Assembly: GCA_026874595.1 (NCBI GenBank)
Contig: CM049318.1
Coordinates: forward strand, 36,787,956-36,851,955
DNA length: 64,000 nt
Direction of reading: 5' to 3'
Source: Sipunculus nudus
Taxonomy: Eukaryota; Annelida; Sipuncula; Golfingiida; Sipunculidae
A program made the translations under genes and the position numbers. The notes beneath the pieces are model-generated. The model saw nothing but the letters and a program-made list of their open reading frames with translations, was not told the origin of the DNA and ran no database searches. Shown here piece by piece: positions 1 through 11,743 of the stretch (position 1 is its first letter; every line of letters begins with the position of its first letter).

Positions 1-66
1 TTGCATGCAAAACATGCTTGTAATTCAAGTTCAGCTGAACGTCATGGCCCATGGGCCTCTTGTTTT
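1..66 (+). repeat. 3' end of a dispersed repeat (TCAGCTGA..CCCATGGG family)
   Basis: Positions 25-66 read TTCAGCTGAACGTCATGGCC, then CATGGGCCTCTTGTTTT. The same ending (CAGCTGAGCGATGTGACCCATGGG, then CCTTGTTT) closes the long repeat at 43.75 kb and another copy at 44.65 kb. The copy is cut by the left edge of the window. Family identity is inferred from this shared end only. Confidence 0.5.
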
Positions 67-102
67 TTATTGTTTCGGCAAGCCCACACATTTTATTAAC
101 AC

Positions 103-215
103 GTTGATATAAACAAAAGAAGCAGCCTGTGTGTGGTGATATCCCTGTTTTTTTTGTCTATTTTTATAAAAGTTTAAAGGGATTACCTTTAATTATTAAA
201 GGTCAGATAGGTGAC
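103..215 (+). repeat. Dispersed repeat, inverted relative to a copy at 11.09-11.20 kb
   Basis: The stretch with AGCAGCCTGTGTGTGGTGAT, then TTTTTATAAAAG, then AAAGGTCAGATAGGTGA is matched, reverse complemented and with scattered differences, by 11,090-11,200. No coding frame is seen. It is an old interspersed repeat of unknown class. Confidence 0.6.
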
Positions 216-316
216 TGGGCCAGTGTATGTCTATAGATGCACGTATGTATACAGTGTCCGCGTGGCTATGCTAATGAATTAATGAATGAATTGAGGTAGT
301 AATTAAGGTAAAAATG

Positions 317-332
317 GGGGGGGGGGGGGGGG
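317..332 (+). repeat. Poly(G) run
   Basis: An uninterrupted run of about 16 G. It is simple sequence, and its exact length should not be trusted in an assembly. Confidence 0.8.
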
Positions 333-525
333 TGAAATGAAACAAGGAAGGTTTGGAATTTAAAAGAATGGAAAGAAGGAATGACTTAAGGAAGAAAGAG
401 TAAATCAATCAATCATTCAATACGTGATTGAGAGATTGGCTAATATTTGTCAAGGATACTAAAGCAAAGACGAAGTCGGTTACATAAAGATAAAAGAAAA
501 AAATGAGTAAAGTCATGAACATAGA

Positions 526-2149
<1,624 letters not shown>

Positions 2150-2150
<1 letters not shown>

Positions 2151-2690
2151 ATAGAGTAGATGGAGCCACTATAGAACTCGGGCTTCGCTTCTATTGAGGA
2201 AAATATAAATAAAACTGTCTCCTCTCATTCCCTATTTTAACTCCTACTTTTCCCTGTAGATGTCCCTACACTCAACTCTTCTAACATAATCAACTACTAA
2301 GCATCAGAAGTCGCCTGAATCCGGAATCGAACCTACCATCTCTAGACTAGGAGCCCTACACATTACTAAGTGAGCCGTGAAGACGAGATACCAGTAGGAG
2401 CGAGTTTTGTTCATTTATATCTGCGATTGAAGCGCCATCTATCGCGAAAATAGGAAACCATTTACTATTTGAACAGGAGAATTAAGCTTTAGGTGGGGGC
2501 ACACCCCTGTTCAGACGGGGAACCCAGGTTCCCCGGCCCCTCCTCCTCTAATATAATAAACTCCAGTTATGAGCAAAATTAAATACGGGAATTCTCAGGA
2601 AAATAATATGTATCGTCCTTTTTCAGGCAAAAATTTATTATGCGACACCCGTTGCGCATATGGTACCGGCAGTAGGCTTAAGCCCGGTTT
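2150..2690 (-). repeat. tRNA-derived SINE-like unit, copy 1 (uninterrupted)
   Basis: On the minus strand, roughly 2,380-2,315 begins GGCTCACTTAGT and continues to GGTTCGATTCC, matching the A and B boxes of a Pol III tRNA-type promoter. The unit as a whole, from GTAGATGGAGCC to AAGCCCGGTTTCTATAG, is repeated just downstream. The second copy is split by the retrotransposon into 2,695-2,818 and 9,529-9,960. Shared landmarks are CCCTGTAGATGTCCC, ATCAGAAGTCGCCTGAATC, GAGCCGTGAAGA and CTCCTCCTCTAATATAATAA. Unit length is about 545 bp. The SINE class is inferred from the boxes; the repetition is seen directly. Confidence 0.65.
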
Positions 2691-2694
2691 CTAT

Positions 2695-2818
2695 AGTTCT
2701 GCCGAGTAGATCATGGAGTGAATTCAGAATTGGGTCTTTGTTGTGGAACATGAAAATATAAAAAAAAACAACCACTTCTTTTTCTTTATTTTACTTCCTA
2801 TGTTTCCCTGCAGATGTC
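2695..2818 (-). repeat. SINE-like unit copy 2, left part (split by the retrotransposon)
   Basis: This matches the beginning of copy 1 up to CCCTGCAGATGTC, where the LTR begins. The other half resumes at 9,529. Confidence 0.65.
2814..2818. other. Target-site duplication ATGTC (left)
   Basis: The five bases before the LTR are ATGTC, and the five bases after the other LTR (9,529-9,533) are also ATGTC. A 5-bp duplication is typical of Ty3/gypsy integration. Confidence 0.9.
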
Positions 2819-3923
2819 TGTCACCCCTAACTTAACGTGAAAACTTTACAACGGATATATCCTATAAAACAATAGGATGGGTTAACGCTCGCCACTTGAT
2901 TTCATTAATCAAGAAATTAGATCCCGGTCATTACAGGTGACATTTCCAGGTTCTTTTAAGGACGTGTATTAAAATACCAGACAATCATACACCCAGATCA
3001 ATAGAAACTATGAGACATCAGGTTAAATTCACAAATATAATTCAAGACACTACTTACAGAGACACAAATGTGAGTGTGTGCGTTGATGTGTCAATACGAC
3101 AGTTCTTCACATTAAAATTATAGGATATTTACTGAGTCCATGGTTTGTATAATAAACCATAAAGTCCAGTTCCTTCAGAGATCTCTGGTTACTGTTTAGT
3201 GTAGAATCTAGCGTATGGTTAGTACCATATAGATCTAGTCTTTCTGAGTTTAGCGATCTTCAACTGATCTTGCTTGCCTTTGTTTACGTGTAGCTTAGAG
3301 TCCTTGACCTTGCTCGTGTAGCAATGGTTTCTCGGCTTACGGCGGTTATGTATCTAGGTCAAGCTGAACTAGGCCGGCAGGTGTCGAGCGCGCTCTCTCT
3401 ATATCGCCAATACGAAGCTCTTTCGGCAGCACGGCTGAGTTCTTATGAGCTGGGTCCTTGCTTCATGTAGAAGCTTGCTTCTATGCCGTTCCTGGCGTTT
3501 CAATGTTCCTACTCCCGTTCGTGCGTGCTGCCACCTCAAGCTTCAAGACCCAACTGAAGGCAGCTTCCAGCGTCTCTCCCTGAACTGTGACGTCACAATC
3601 GTCGTCACAATACGGCGATCCGGTTCTCTGATTGGCTTATGGCTCAAGTGTCCCATATAAGGTTATATGTGACCTGGTTTGACTGCTAGCGTCACCATGG
3701 CGACCCACATACCAAATGTAACAATTACACACGATGCGTGACACGGATAAATCAGCTGATAGCCGATGGGATTCCATACAAGAATACACAATATATATAT
3801 ATATATACAATCAAGACCTGTCAACGCTTTAGGATGACGCTTCACGTCAATATCAATAGAGAACAGACTTCGTTAAACTATGATACAAAACACCGTACAT
3901 ATTGTCACCGATTTCTGGTGACA
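2819..3923 (-). repeat. 3' LTR
   Basis: 1,105 bp, starting TGTCACC and ending GGTGACA on the plus strand, so its ends form a perfect 7-bp inverted repeat. I see about four single-base differences from the partner LTR (near 3,588, 3,610, 3,767 and 3,921). Small open frames inside it are repeated identically in the other LTR and look fortuitous. Confidence 0.95.
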
Positions 3924-3938
3924 TCACCCCCTCCTTTT
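3924..3938 (-). promoter_or_regulatory. Polypurine tract
   Basis: On the element strand the bases just before the 3' LTR read AAAAGGAGGGGGTGA. A purine run touching the LTR is where plus-strand DNA synthesis is primed in this class of element. About 200 bp of noncoding sequence separates it from the RNase H stop at 4,144. Confidence 0.75.
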
Positions 3939-4143
3939 AAGGAAAATACACAGTATTTTCTCGATACATCGTATCGTTCTATCTTACAGGGTCCAGCTAA
4001 ACATATTTACATGTAGCAATACATAGCAATACATAAGGGTCATGTAACAAGTTGTCATTAGTACATGCCCACGGTCTATGACACAGGGCAAAATCTAGTA
4101 CATGTTTAGACTTAACTGGCTAAACATTATAGCTCATTACATC

Positions 4144-4741
4144 CTAACACTCAGGCAGTCTGCTAAGAAAATCAGGTCCATGGTTTAGTTTACCTGACAC
4201 TGCTTCAATATCAAATCTAAACTCTTGTAGAACCAGTGCCCATCTCATTACTCTCTTATTAGCACATTTTGATTTGCTAATACACTTTAATGGTTTGTGG
4301 TCGGTCTGAATGGTGAACGGTCTACAAGCCAGGTACATCTCAAATTTCTGTACAGACCATACAATTGCTAATGACTCTTTCTCGATGGTGGAGTAATTTC
4401 TCTCCCTGGGCAATAGTTTACGACTGGCATAAGCTACTGGGTGCATGATCCCCTCGTTTCTTTGCATCAGGATACAGCCAATACCCACATCATATGCATC
4501 ACATTTCAAATAAAATCGTTTACTGAAATCAGGTAGCTTCAGTATGGGAGGGTCTGACAGTTTATCCTTCAGAGAACAGTACGTGTTTTCGTGTACGGGT
4601 TTCCAGTCTAGTTTGTTAGGTTGACCTTTACCCGTTAGATCAGTCAAGGGCACCGCTATTTCCGCATAGTTTGGCACGAATTTTCGATAGTACCCTGTAA
4701 GACCTAGGAATGCTCGCAAAGCCTTCTTTGTCTTAGGTCTA
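4144..4741 (-). pseudogene. RT thumb/connection and RNase H remnant of pol
   Basis: The frame opens with the conserved RT tail (KTKKALRAFLGLTGYY), which in intact elements follows the polymerase palm. The RNase H domain comes next: FYLKCDAYDVGIG carries the first catalytic Asp, YSTIEKESLAIVW the Glu, TIQTDHKPL the next Asp, and HGPDFLSRL the last Asp. The frame then stops at 4,144. The fingers and palm with the YxDD catalytic motif are missing upstream. Integrase sequence ends within a few tens of bases and is in another frame. This looks like an internal deletion whose junction lies near 4,735-4,765. RNase H itself appears undamaged. Confidence 0.85.
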
Positions 4742-6049
4742 TCAGTGCTCTGTTTCCCCGTCTACACCGTAAGGATCATGTATAGAATCAGGTGCGCCCT
4801 TGGCTACCGCTGCCAGAATATGCTGGGGCTCGTTTCTAGCATGGTACCGTTTCAGCATATTCACGTGGAAGGTTTTAACCTTATCGCCAATCTTAATCCG
4901 ATAGTCTAAGTCCCCAACCCTGTTTACAATAGTATAGGGGCCTTTCCACTGTACCATTAATTTGTTCCGCTCCGTCGGGAGTAACAACAAAACTTCGTCT
5001 CCGGCCTCAAACCTGCGCGTGCATTTACCTCTATCATATAACAGTCTGTGTCTGTTCGCTGATTTGTTCAACGCCTCTCTAGCTAACGCACATGTGTCGC
5101 TTAGTTTGTCTTATAGGTCCAGGATGTATTGGTACGTGGTTTTAGTCTCGACGCTAGTATCTCGCTTGGTCCACAGATCCCTTAGAATCCGCATCGGTCC
5201 TCTAACGATCCTACCATAGAGCAACTCAAAGGGTGAGAACCCTGTGCTCTCATGTGGCGCTTCTCGGTACGCAAAAAGCACGGCGCTGAGGTACCGATCC
5301 CAATCTCGCGGTCTTTCCTCGCACATCCGTTTCAACATTAACTTTAACGTTCCATTGAATCTCTCCACCATTCCGTTGCACATAGGATGGTAAGGAGTTG
5401 TGGTGAGCTGTCTTACAGACAAAACACGGCTAACTTCTCGCATGAGGTCTGATGTAAATTGTGTTCCCATGTCAGTAAGCACCTCTGACGGCACTCCTAA
5501 CCGCGCATAAATATCAACTAGCGCATCAGCCACAGAGACTGTATCTATGTTCTTTAAAGCAACAGCCTCCGGATATCTAGTGGCATAATCCATAACGGTC
5601 AGAATATACCTGTGACCTCTCTCAGACGCTGGATGGATCGGCCCAACCAGATCCATCGAAATTCTACGCCAGGGCTCATCAATTAATGGCATCTGGCCTA
5701 ACGTAGCTCCAGGCACCTTGCCTTTCGGTATGGTTTTCTGGCAAATGGGACAGGACTTGCAAAACTCAGCAATGTCATTATACATCCCTTTCCAGAAAAA
5801 CTGAGTTCTCACGCGGTCGTGCGTTTTGTCTATGCCCTGATGGCCCGCCATAACCGCTTCGTGGCCCATCCTCATTACGTCGTACCGTAATGTCTGAGGT
5901 ACCACCACTCGAGATCCATCTTGATCTCCCCATTTATCACTCACAACCCGAACTAAATATCCGTCCTCAATTCTAAATGGACTATCATTTCTAGCCTCTC
6001 TAGCTAGCCTCCAATACGGCGCTAAAGACCCATCCTCCTCCTGCGCCTC
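4742..6049 (-). pseudogene. Integrase of the retrotransposon, one in-frame stop
   Basis: The frame is open from about 6,049 and an internal Met lies at 5,944. Counted from that Met, the zinc-binding part is H28, H35, C65, C68. The DDE core is D98 (MDLVGP), D158 (TDMGTQF) and E194 (MVERFNG), with 35 residues between D158 and E194 as expected for D,D35E. A TAA at 5,113-5,111 interrupts the frame after YQYILDL. The same frame then continues, with LLYDRGK, a GPY/F-like module (WKGPYTIV) and FHVNMLKRYH, to a stop at 4,742. In intact relatives the coding runs through, so the TAA is most simply a nonsense mutation. It directly follows gag-protease, with no RT before it. Confidence 0.88.
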
Positions 6050-7701
6050 AAAAATTCGGCCGGACTCACATCGGCAACTGGGCTTGCAACATTCAAGCTA
6101 CGCGTCGGTATCTGTTTCTCTCGTGCAGCGCTCCGTGTCTCCACCGCGGACGACACCTCCTTTTGTGACTCTACACCGTCACACACTATGCCTGAGGACC
6201 GCTCAGACTTCCACGTAGGGTCCGGATCATACGGACCACGCGCTCCCGCTACGTTACCTAGCGCTAAATCACATACAGCATCCGCGACCACCATTGCCTC
6301 GATAGTACCGACAAAGTACGCACAGTCCACATTAATCCTAGCCGTAGGAAATTGTCTTACAGACCCGTCGAACAACCTACACTCGACCTGGTGTCCGGTG
6401 AACTGATTCGGCTCGACGTACGACTCACGTATTCCTGCCGAGGAACATCCCGAATCCCGCAGCACCCTCGCTGACTTACCATTCACCAGCCCTTCACACA
6501 CAGGTAACGAGATTCCGCCTTCTGTCTGGGCAGCAAATCCTAACGACTGACTCGGACTCTCTACTTCCGGTTTCACCGCACCGACTGTCTCCGTTTCCGC
6601 CTCGACTACTGCCATTGACATAGTCTCCGGTTTCTGTTTTGGGTTATACGGGGGGCTAAAATTAGTCCTATACCTCTGCTGATCGCCAGCAGCACGCCCT
6701 ACTTGAGGGGAAGACCTAGGCCTCGACCGGGCACTAGTCTTACATTCCCGCGCCTTATGTCCCAGTTCATTACATAAATAACATCTGATGCCTCCTGATG
6801 GCTTAAATGTCTGACCGTCCAGACTGCGCTCAACCTCTCGCTTCTCTCTAGGCTGAGATACCGGTTGCGCTGGACGCGGCACATTATTGCCATAACGAGG
6901 ACCTGCTGTAAGGCTGTGTACACCGTGAGCCTCCGTATAACTCTCGGCTAAGTCTACCATACTATCAAAGTCACGACACCGTCTCTCTTTCAAAAACATA
7001 GAGAGATCCCTACTACAGCAGTTTACGAACTGCTCACACATCAACAGGTTAACTACCCCGTCGTAGTCACCTCCGACACCTGCCATCCCTATCCAATGGT
7101 CTAGGTATCCACTCAGTCTCACCGCAAACTGACTCGGCGTTTCGCCTCGCTCAGGCCTACAAGTCCGAAACTTGTGTCGATAACCCTCTTCGGTCATTTG
7201 GTATCGCTTTAACAAGGCTATCTTTAACTTATCGTAATCCATGGCCTCACTAACCGATAACTGTGTGTAAGTCCCTAGCGCCTTACCCCGCAGTAACGGA
7301 CTCAGGTGTAACGCCCAATTCTCCCTATCATAGCCTTGACATACAGCTAATCGTTCAAATCGCTCAAGAAACGCATCTAGCTGATCGTGAGCCTCATCAA
7401 AAGGTGGAAGCTGGATTTTCGGGAATACATCCCTACTTCTCTCTTCTTTAACCCCAGAGTCAGACTTTAACCTTAGAACCTCTAATTCGTGGGCTCTAGC
7501 CTCTCGCTCGCGCTCTAATTCCCGCTGCTCACGCTCTAATTCCCGCTCTAATTCCCGCTGCTCACGCTCTAATTCACGTTGCCTAGCTCTTTCCTCACGT
7601 TCTTCATCCGCACGCCGTCTAGCCTCAACATAATCTTGTAAAGCCTGGTCCTTAAGCCCCAAGGCCTGTCCGCATCTAACAAGTGACTCTAACGTTTCCA
7701 T
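6022..7701 (-). CDS. Gag-protease polyprotein of the retrotransposon
   Basis: 559 codons from an ATG at 7,701 to TAG at 6,022. Residues 28-75 form a highly charged Arg/Glu repeat (LEREQRE repeated), probably a coiled coil. Residues 92-265 resemble a retrotransposon capsid/gag domain (FPKIQLPPFDE, LSPLLRGKAL, YRHKFRT). A CCHC zinc knuckle is seen as C307, C310, H315, C320. Residues 396-485 look like a retropepsin, with the active-site DSG at 417-419 and DLALGN at 478-483. The end of the frame overlaps the start of the integrase frame by about 28 bases in the -1 register. The frame is intact, so this copy could still make capsid-like protein if transcribed. Function is inferred from family motifs. 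Confidence 0.88.
   Translation of the reverse strand: METLESLVRCGQALGLKDQALQDYVEARRRADEEREERARQRELEREQRELERELEREQRELEREREARAHELEVLRLKSDSGVKEERSRDVFPKIQLPPFDEAHDQLDAFLERFERLAVCQGYDRENWALHLSPLLRGKALGTYTQLSVSEAMDYDKLKIALLKRYQMTEEGYRHKFRTCRPERGETPSQFAVRLSGYLDHWIGMAGVGGDYDGVVNLLMCEQFVNCCSRDLSMFLKERRCRDFDSMVDLAESYTEAHGVHSLTAGPRYGNNVPRPAQPVSQPREKREVERSLDGQTFKPSGGIRCYLCNELGHKARECKTSARSRPRSSPQVGRAAGDQQRYRTNFSPPYNPKQKPETMSMAVVEAETETVGAVKPEVESPSQSLGFAAQTEGGISLPVCEGLVNGKSARVLRDSGCSSAGIRESYVEPNQFTGHQVECRLFDGSVRQFPTARINVDCAYFVGTIEAMVVADAVCDLALGNVAGARGPYDPDPTWKSERSSGIVCDGVESQKEVSSAVETRSAAREKQIPTRSLNVASPVADVSPAEFLRRRRRMGL
6049..6055 (-). promoter_or_regulatory. Possible -1 frameshift site between gag-protease and pol
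   Basis: In the element direction the zero frame reads GAA TTT TTG AGG and stops 28 bases later. A one-base backward slip on A TTT TTG would enter the frame GAG GCG CAG that leads into integrase. The heptamer only partly fits the classic slippery pattern because its first base is A. A one-base deletion is an equally simple explanation. Confidence 0.4.
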
Positions 7702-8423
7702 GGTAACGCTCTAACCTAGTAAGATTCCAGTATCTAGTAATATCCGCTCTTAAAAGTCTGTAAATACGTACTGTTAAAGCCAACCTAACGAACCGGCGGT
7801 ATCCGTACAATAACACTACGGTAGCTCTACGCATCAAAATTCTACTTATACGGACGGACGGACGGAAGGTCGGACGAAGGGTCAGACGGATGGACGGATG
7901 GATATCAAGATATCAATAAACACCATGCACCCATGATTACCATGCCAATCGGGAGGGGTAAACTTACCTGTCAAGAGACCCTACCACGTGACCAATCACA
8001 AACCAGTGTAGGAAAAATTATACCAGGGCGTATCTAACAACATCAAAAATGTTCACTCTAATCTGGGTTTATATCAAACCAGTAATGATGTTCAGGTATC
8101 ACTGAACTAGCATTACTCACAAAACATGCATGTGTTCTAGCCAAATCTTCAAGGTATATGCTAATCCTGAAACAATGTTGTGTTTCAGGTAATATTCTCA
8201 CTGAATAAATATTAACTCCTAACAGTGGGGTAATTTCACTGTGCAAGTATACACTACAACATCAGTTTGGTGTCATTTCCAATTATTAATTCAGATCAAC
8301 TCTAGTTTGAGTATATGAATGTCTGGTTTCAGTACTGTTTTCTCAGTTAAAAACTTCTGAAACTTACTGTAATTAGCCAGTTTTTTTTAAGGCTAATTAG
8401 ATCCTGGCACGCTCGCCATACAA
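7702..8423 (-). other. Untranslated leader of the retrotransposon
   Basis: 722 bp between the 5' LTR and the gag ATG. It holds the primer-site candidate at its start and a short GGAC-rich repetitive patch (about 7,850-7,905, with several GGACGGA). No convincing coding frame is present. Confidence 0.6.
8402..8418 (-). promoter_or_regulatory. Primer-binding-site candidate
   Basis: Read on the element strand, five bases after the LTR end comes TGGCGAGCGTGCCAGGA. A TGG start complementary to a tRNA 3' CCA end is the hallmark of a primer site. I could not match the remaining bases to a specific tRNA from memory. Confidence 0.5.
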
Positions 8424-9528
8424 TGTCACCCCTAACTTAACGTGAAAACTTTACAACGGATATATCCTATAAAACAATAGGATGGGTTAACGCTCGCCAC
8501 TTGATTTCATTAATCAAGAAATTAGATCCCGGTCATTACAGGTGACATTTCCAGGTTCTTTTAAGGACGTGTATTAAAATACCAGACAATCATACACCCA
8601 GATCAATAGAAACTATGAGACATCAGGTTAAATTCACAAATATAATTCAAGACACTACTTACAGAGACACAAATGTGAGTGTGTGCGTTGATGTGTCAAT
8701 ACGACAGTTCTTCACATTAAAATTATAGGATATTTACTGAGTCCATGGTTTGTATAATAAACCATAAAGTCCAGTTCCTTCAGAGATCTCTGGTTACTGT
8801 TTAGTGTAGAATCTAGCGTATGGTTAGTACCATATAGATCTAGTCTTTCTGAGTTTAGCGATCTTCAACTGATCTTGCTTGCCTTTGTTTACGTGTAGCT
8901 TAGAGTCCTTGACCTTGCTCGTGTAGCAATGGTTTCTCGGCTTACGGCGGTTATGTATCTAGGTCAAGCTGAACTAGGCCGGCAGGTGTCGAGCGCGCTC
9001 TCTCTATATCGCCAATACGAAGCTCTTTCGGCAGCACGGCTGAGTTCTTATGAGCTGGGTCCTTGCTTCATGTAGAAGCTTGCTTCTATGCCGTTCCTGG
9101 CGTTTCAATGTTCCTACTCCCGTTCGTGCGTGCTGCCACCTCAAGCTTCAAGACCCAACTGAAGGCAGCTTCCAGCGTCTCTCCCTGAACTCTGACGTCA
9201 CAATCGTCGTCACCATACGGCGATCCGGTTCTCTGATTGGCTTATGGCTCAAGTGTCCCATATAAGGTTATATGTGACCTGGTTTGACTGCTAGCGTCAC
9301 CATGGCGACCCACATACCAAATGTAACAATTACACACGATGCGTGACACGGATAAATCAGCTGATAGCGGATGGGATTCCATACAAGAATACACAATATA
9401 TATATATATATACAATCAAGACCTGTCAACGCTTTAGGATGACGCTTCACGTCAATATCAATAGAGAACAGACTTCGTTAAACTATGATACAAAACACCG
9501 TACATATTGTCACCGATTTCTGGTGCCA
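8424..9528 (-). repeat. 5' LTR
   Basis: 1,105 bp, the same length as the partner LTR, with TGTCACC at its low-coordinate end and GGTGCCA at its high-coordinate end (one change from GGTGACA). High identity to the other LTR implies a recent insertion. Confidence 0.95.
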
Positions 9529-9960
9529 ATGTCCCTTCACTGATTTGCCCATTCTAACATAAACTACCAGTGAATATCAGAAGTCGCCTGAATCAAACCT
9601 ACGATTTCTAGACTAAAAGCCCTACACGCTACTAACTGAGCCGTGAAGAGAGGAGATATCAGTTGGGGTGATTTTTGGTGATTTATAGCTCAGAGTTAAG
9701 CGCCATGTTTCACTTAGATGTGGAACCATTTTGTATTTGAAAAGCAGAATTTAATGCAACTCCATCCCCATTCATGTGGGAAACCCATGTTCCCCAGACC
9801 CCTCCTCCTCTAATATAATAAACTCCACTGCAGGTATGCCAGTGAGCAAAATGAAATACAGGAACTTCTCAGTAAAATTTGAGTATCAGCTTTTGTAAAG
9901 AAACAATATTTTATGTGACACCCGTTTTGCCTTAGGGAACATTAAGACCGGATTCTGAAC
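9529..9960 (-). repeat. SINE-like unit copy 2, right part
   Basis: This begins with the duplicated ATGTC and continues with the landmarks of copy 1 (ATCAGAAGTCGCCTGAATC, GAGCCGTGAAGAG, CCCCTCCTCCTCTAATATAA, TGTGACACCCGTT). It completes the unit begun at 2,695. Confidence 0.65.
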
Positions 9961-10131
9961 AACTGCCTAGATGCCTATTGTGTTTACTCCCTAAGATAAT
10001 GTTGAAAAGAGCATATATATATATCTTATATGACAAAAAAAATTCCTGTTTTCATATTTGCCTGCATGTTCAAAATGAGCCAAATATCTTCAATCCTGCC
10101 CAGAAAAAAATAAAAAAAAAACAAAGTTGTG

Positions 10132-10350
10132 CAGGGCTCAACATTAACTTTTCAAAGTACTTGCCCTACAAAAATCATTGCCATTATTTAAGAACACAAA
10201 CATCCTTTTTTCAGGCCTTTGGATAAAGGTTTATGTTGGACCCACTTGCCGAGTCGGACAAGTAGGAGGCGACTTTTTGTTGCCCTCCCACTATTTTCTG
10301 GAACTTTCACTTGCCCTGGGCAAGCAGTTAACCACTAATGTCAAGCCCTG
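10132..10350. mobile_element. Short TIR element (CAGGGCT..AGCCCTG) with 5-bp duplication
   Basis: The ends are CAGGGCTCAACATTAAC and, inverted, CAGGGCTTGACATTAG. The five bases on both sides are TTGTG (10,127-10,131 and 10,351-10,355). At 219 bp it has no coding capacity, so it is a MITE. The superfamily is not certain. Confidence 0.7.
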
Positions 10351-10355
10351 TTGTG

Positions 10356-11722
10356 GATCCTCCCAGGTGAATTGAGGTGAATATAATAATGTTGATCAGT
10401 TAATCAGAAATATAAGAATATAAAGCAAAAAAAAAAATCCAGAATATGTACAAAAACACTGGTATAAATGAAATCCACCCACACTAATTAACTTAAATCC
10501 ATCCCTGTCGGATTGTTGTGTACGACGTCAGCATATATTGTGCACAAGGGAACATGCATAAACAGTGATGTATGGTTATGTTGGTTAAGGTTGAGAGAAA
10601 ACAAACAGCAAGTACTGTATATAAAGTCCACATATTAAGAAGAGGAAGTAAATACACTAGTTACTGAATAGCCTCTTATTAGGATTTCATGTAACTTGCA
10701 AGAAATAGTTTGCTCGTGCCAGTATGGTGATGTGACAGCGTCTTCCCATTCTATTGGGTGCAGGCTGGAGTCTTAACATCTGCAGAATATTTCTTTAAGT
10801 AAAAAAAATTCTTAAAAGCAATAATTTCAGTTCAATGCGTGTTTATGAAAAAGCAAGTTCAATTTAAATACATTATCCCATTATTCCTATCATTTACAGG
10901 TATGGCACTTTGCAGTACACAGTCAATATCTTAGGTATAATTCTATAGAAAGAGCTGATTTCCTGATATTATATTAGGTACATAAAATAATCAATTAATA
11001 ATCAATCATCGGTCACTTTCATTTCAAACATGGAATATAATTTTATAAATGAATCCTACAACCAGTCACCCCCCCTAAACACTTTAAGGGACAGAATCAC
11101 CTATCTGACCTTTAAAAACAAAAGTAATCCCTTGGAGCTTTTATAAAAATAGGCCAGAAAACATGGATATCACCGCACACAGGCTGCTTGTTTAATTTAT
11201 ACCAATCTATTTATTATATGTGGGGCCCATCAAAATAAAACAAATTCAATAAAGGCATCTGGCAGCAAGTCAGATAAGCCAGAGCTGTGCAAATGGTGTT
11301 TTGGAACAAGTGACCTTTCTATCTCCACATATATGCAACTTACCACTTTAGAACACATGTTTTTCCCAATTTGTCAAAATTGGTGTGTTTACAAACATGT
11401 TGTTTATTAGCAAGTTCATACATCCTTCACAGAGGTGTTATAAGACTTTTCATTACCAGAATTACCCATAGATCATTAACATACACACAGGGGAAGCCAG
11501 AAATCACGTGAATTCTTTTTCAGAAGTAGGTGAATGGGCACCTTTAAAGTTGGCTAAATATGGCAAAAATGGTTACAGGCAAAAGTTGATATATACCAGG
11601 CCTTTTTAATTGTTACCAGTGTATATATTAAAAATAATTTAATAATTAAATAAGTATTTGTTATCATATTTTAAATTACCTTATGTGAAATATAAATTGA
11701 TATTGTTTATGTCTTGTTACAG
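10356..11722. other. Upstream region of WDR24
   Basis: AT-rich, with the inverted copy of the 103-215 repeat at 11,090-11,200. A splice acceptor (TCTTGTTACAG) at 11,722 precedes the first coding exon, so at least one 5' UTR exon and the promoter should lie in or beyond this stretch. I could not place them. Confidence 0.4.
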
Positions 11723-11743
11723 ATATATTTGCTCCAAGTGAAG

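Larger units (their letters stand above)
2819..9528 (-). mobile_element. Ty3/gypsy-type LTR retrotransposon with integrase ahead of RNase H
   Basis: A 6,710-bp element read on the minus strand. It has 1,105-bp LTRs at both ends (2,819-3,923 and 8,424-9,528), each starting TGTCACC. The opposite end is GGTGACA in one LTR and GGTGCCA in the other. It is flanked by ATGTC duplications, with a purine tract next to the 3' LTR and a TGG-starting primer-site candidate next to the 5' LTR. The coding order in element direction is gag-protease (7,701 to 6,022), integrase (6,049 to 4,742), then RT tail plus RNase H (4,741 to 4,144). The usual Ty3/gypsy order is RT-RNase H-integrase. Integrase-first order is known for the Gmr1-like branch of Ty3/gypsy, so membership there is a reasonable inference. 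The RT fingers and palm are absent, a stop interrupts integrase, and the pol pieces are in different frames. This copy therefore cannot encode its own polymerase. Confidence 0.93.

Noticed and set aside
3445-4016. Short open frames inside the 3' LTR, repeated at 9,050-9,543
   Set aside because: They are LTR sequence on the strand opposite to the element; no protein features, and duplicated only because LTRs are duplicated.
6188-7451. Plus-strand and alternate-frame open frames over gag
   Set aside because: They are shadows of the gag-protease frame, whose zinc knuckle and protease motifs fix the true frame.
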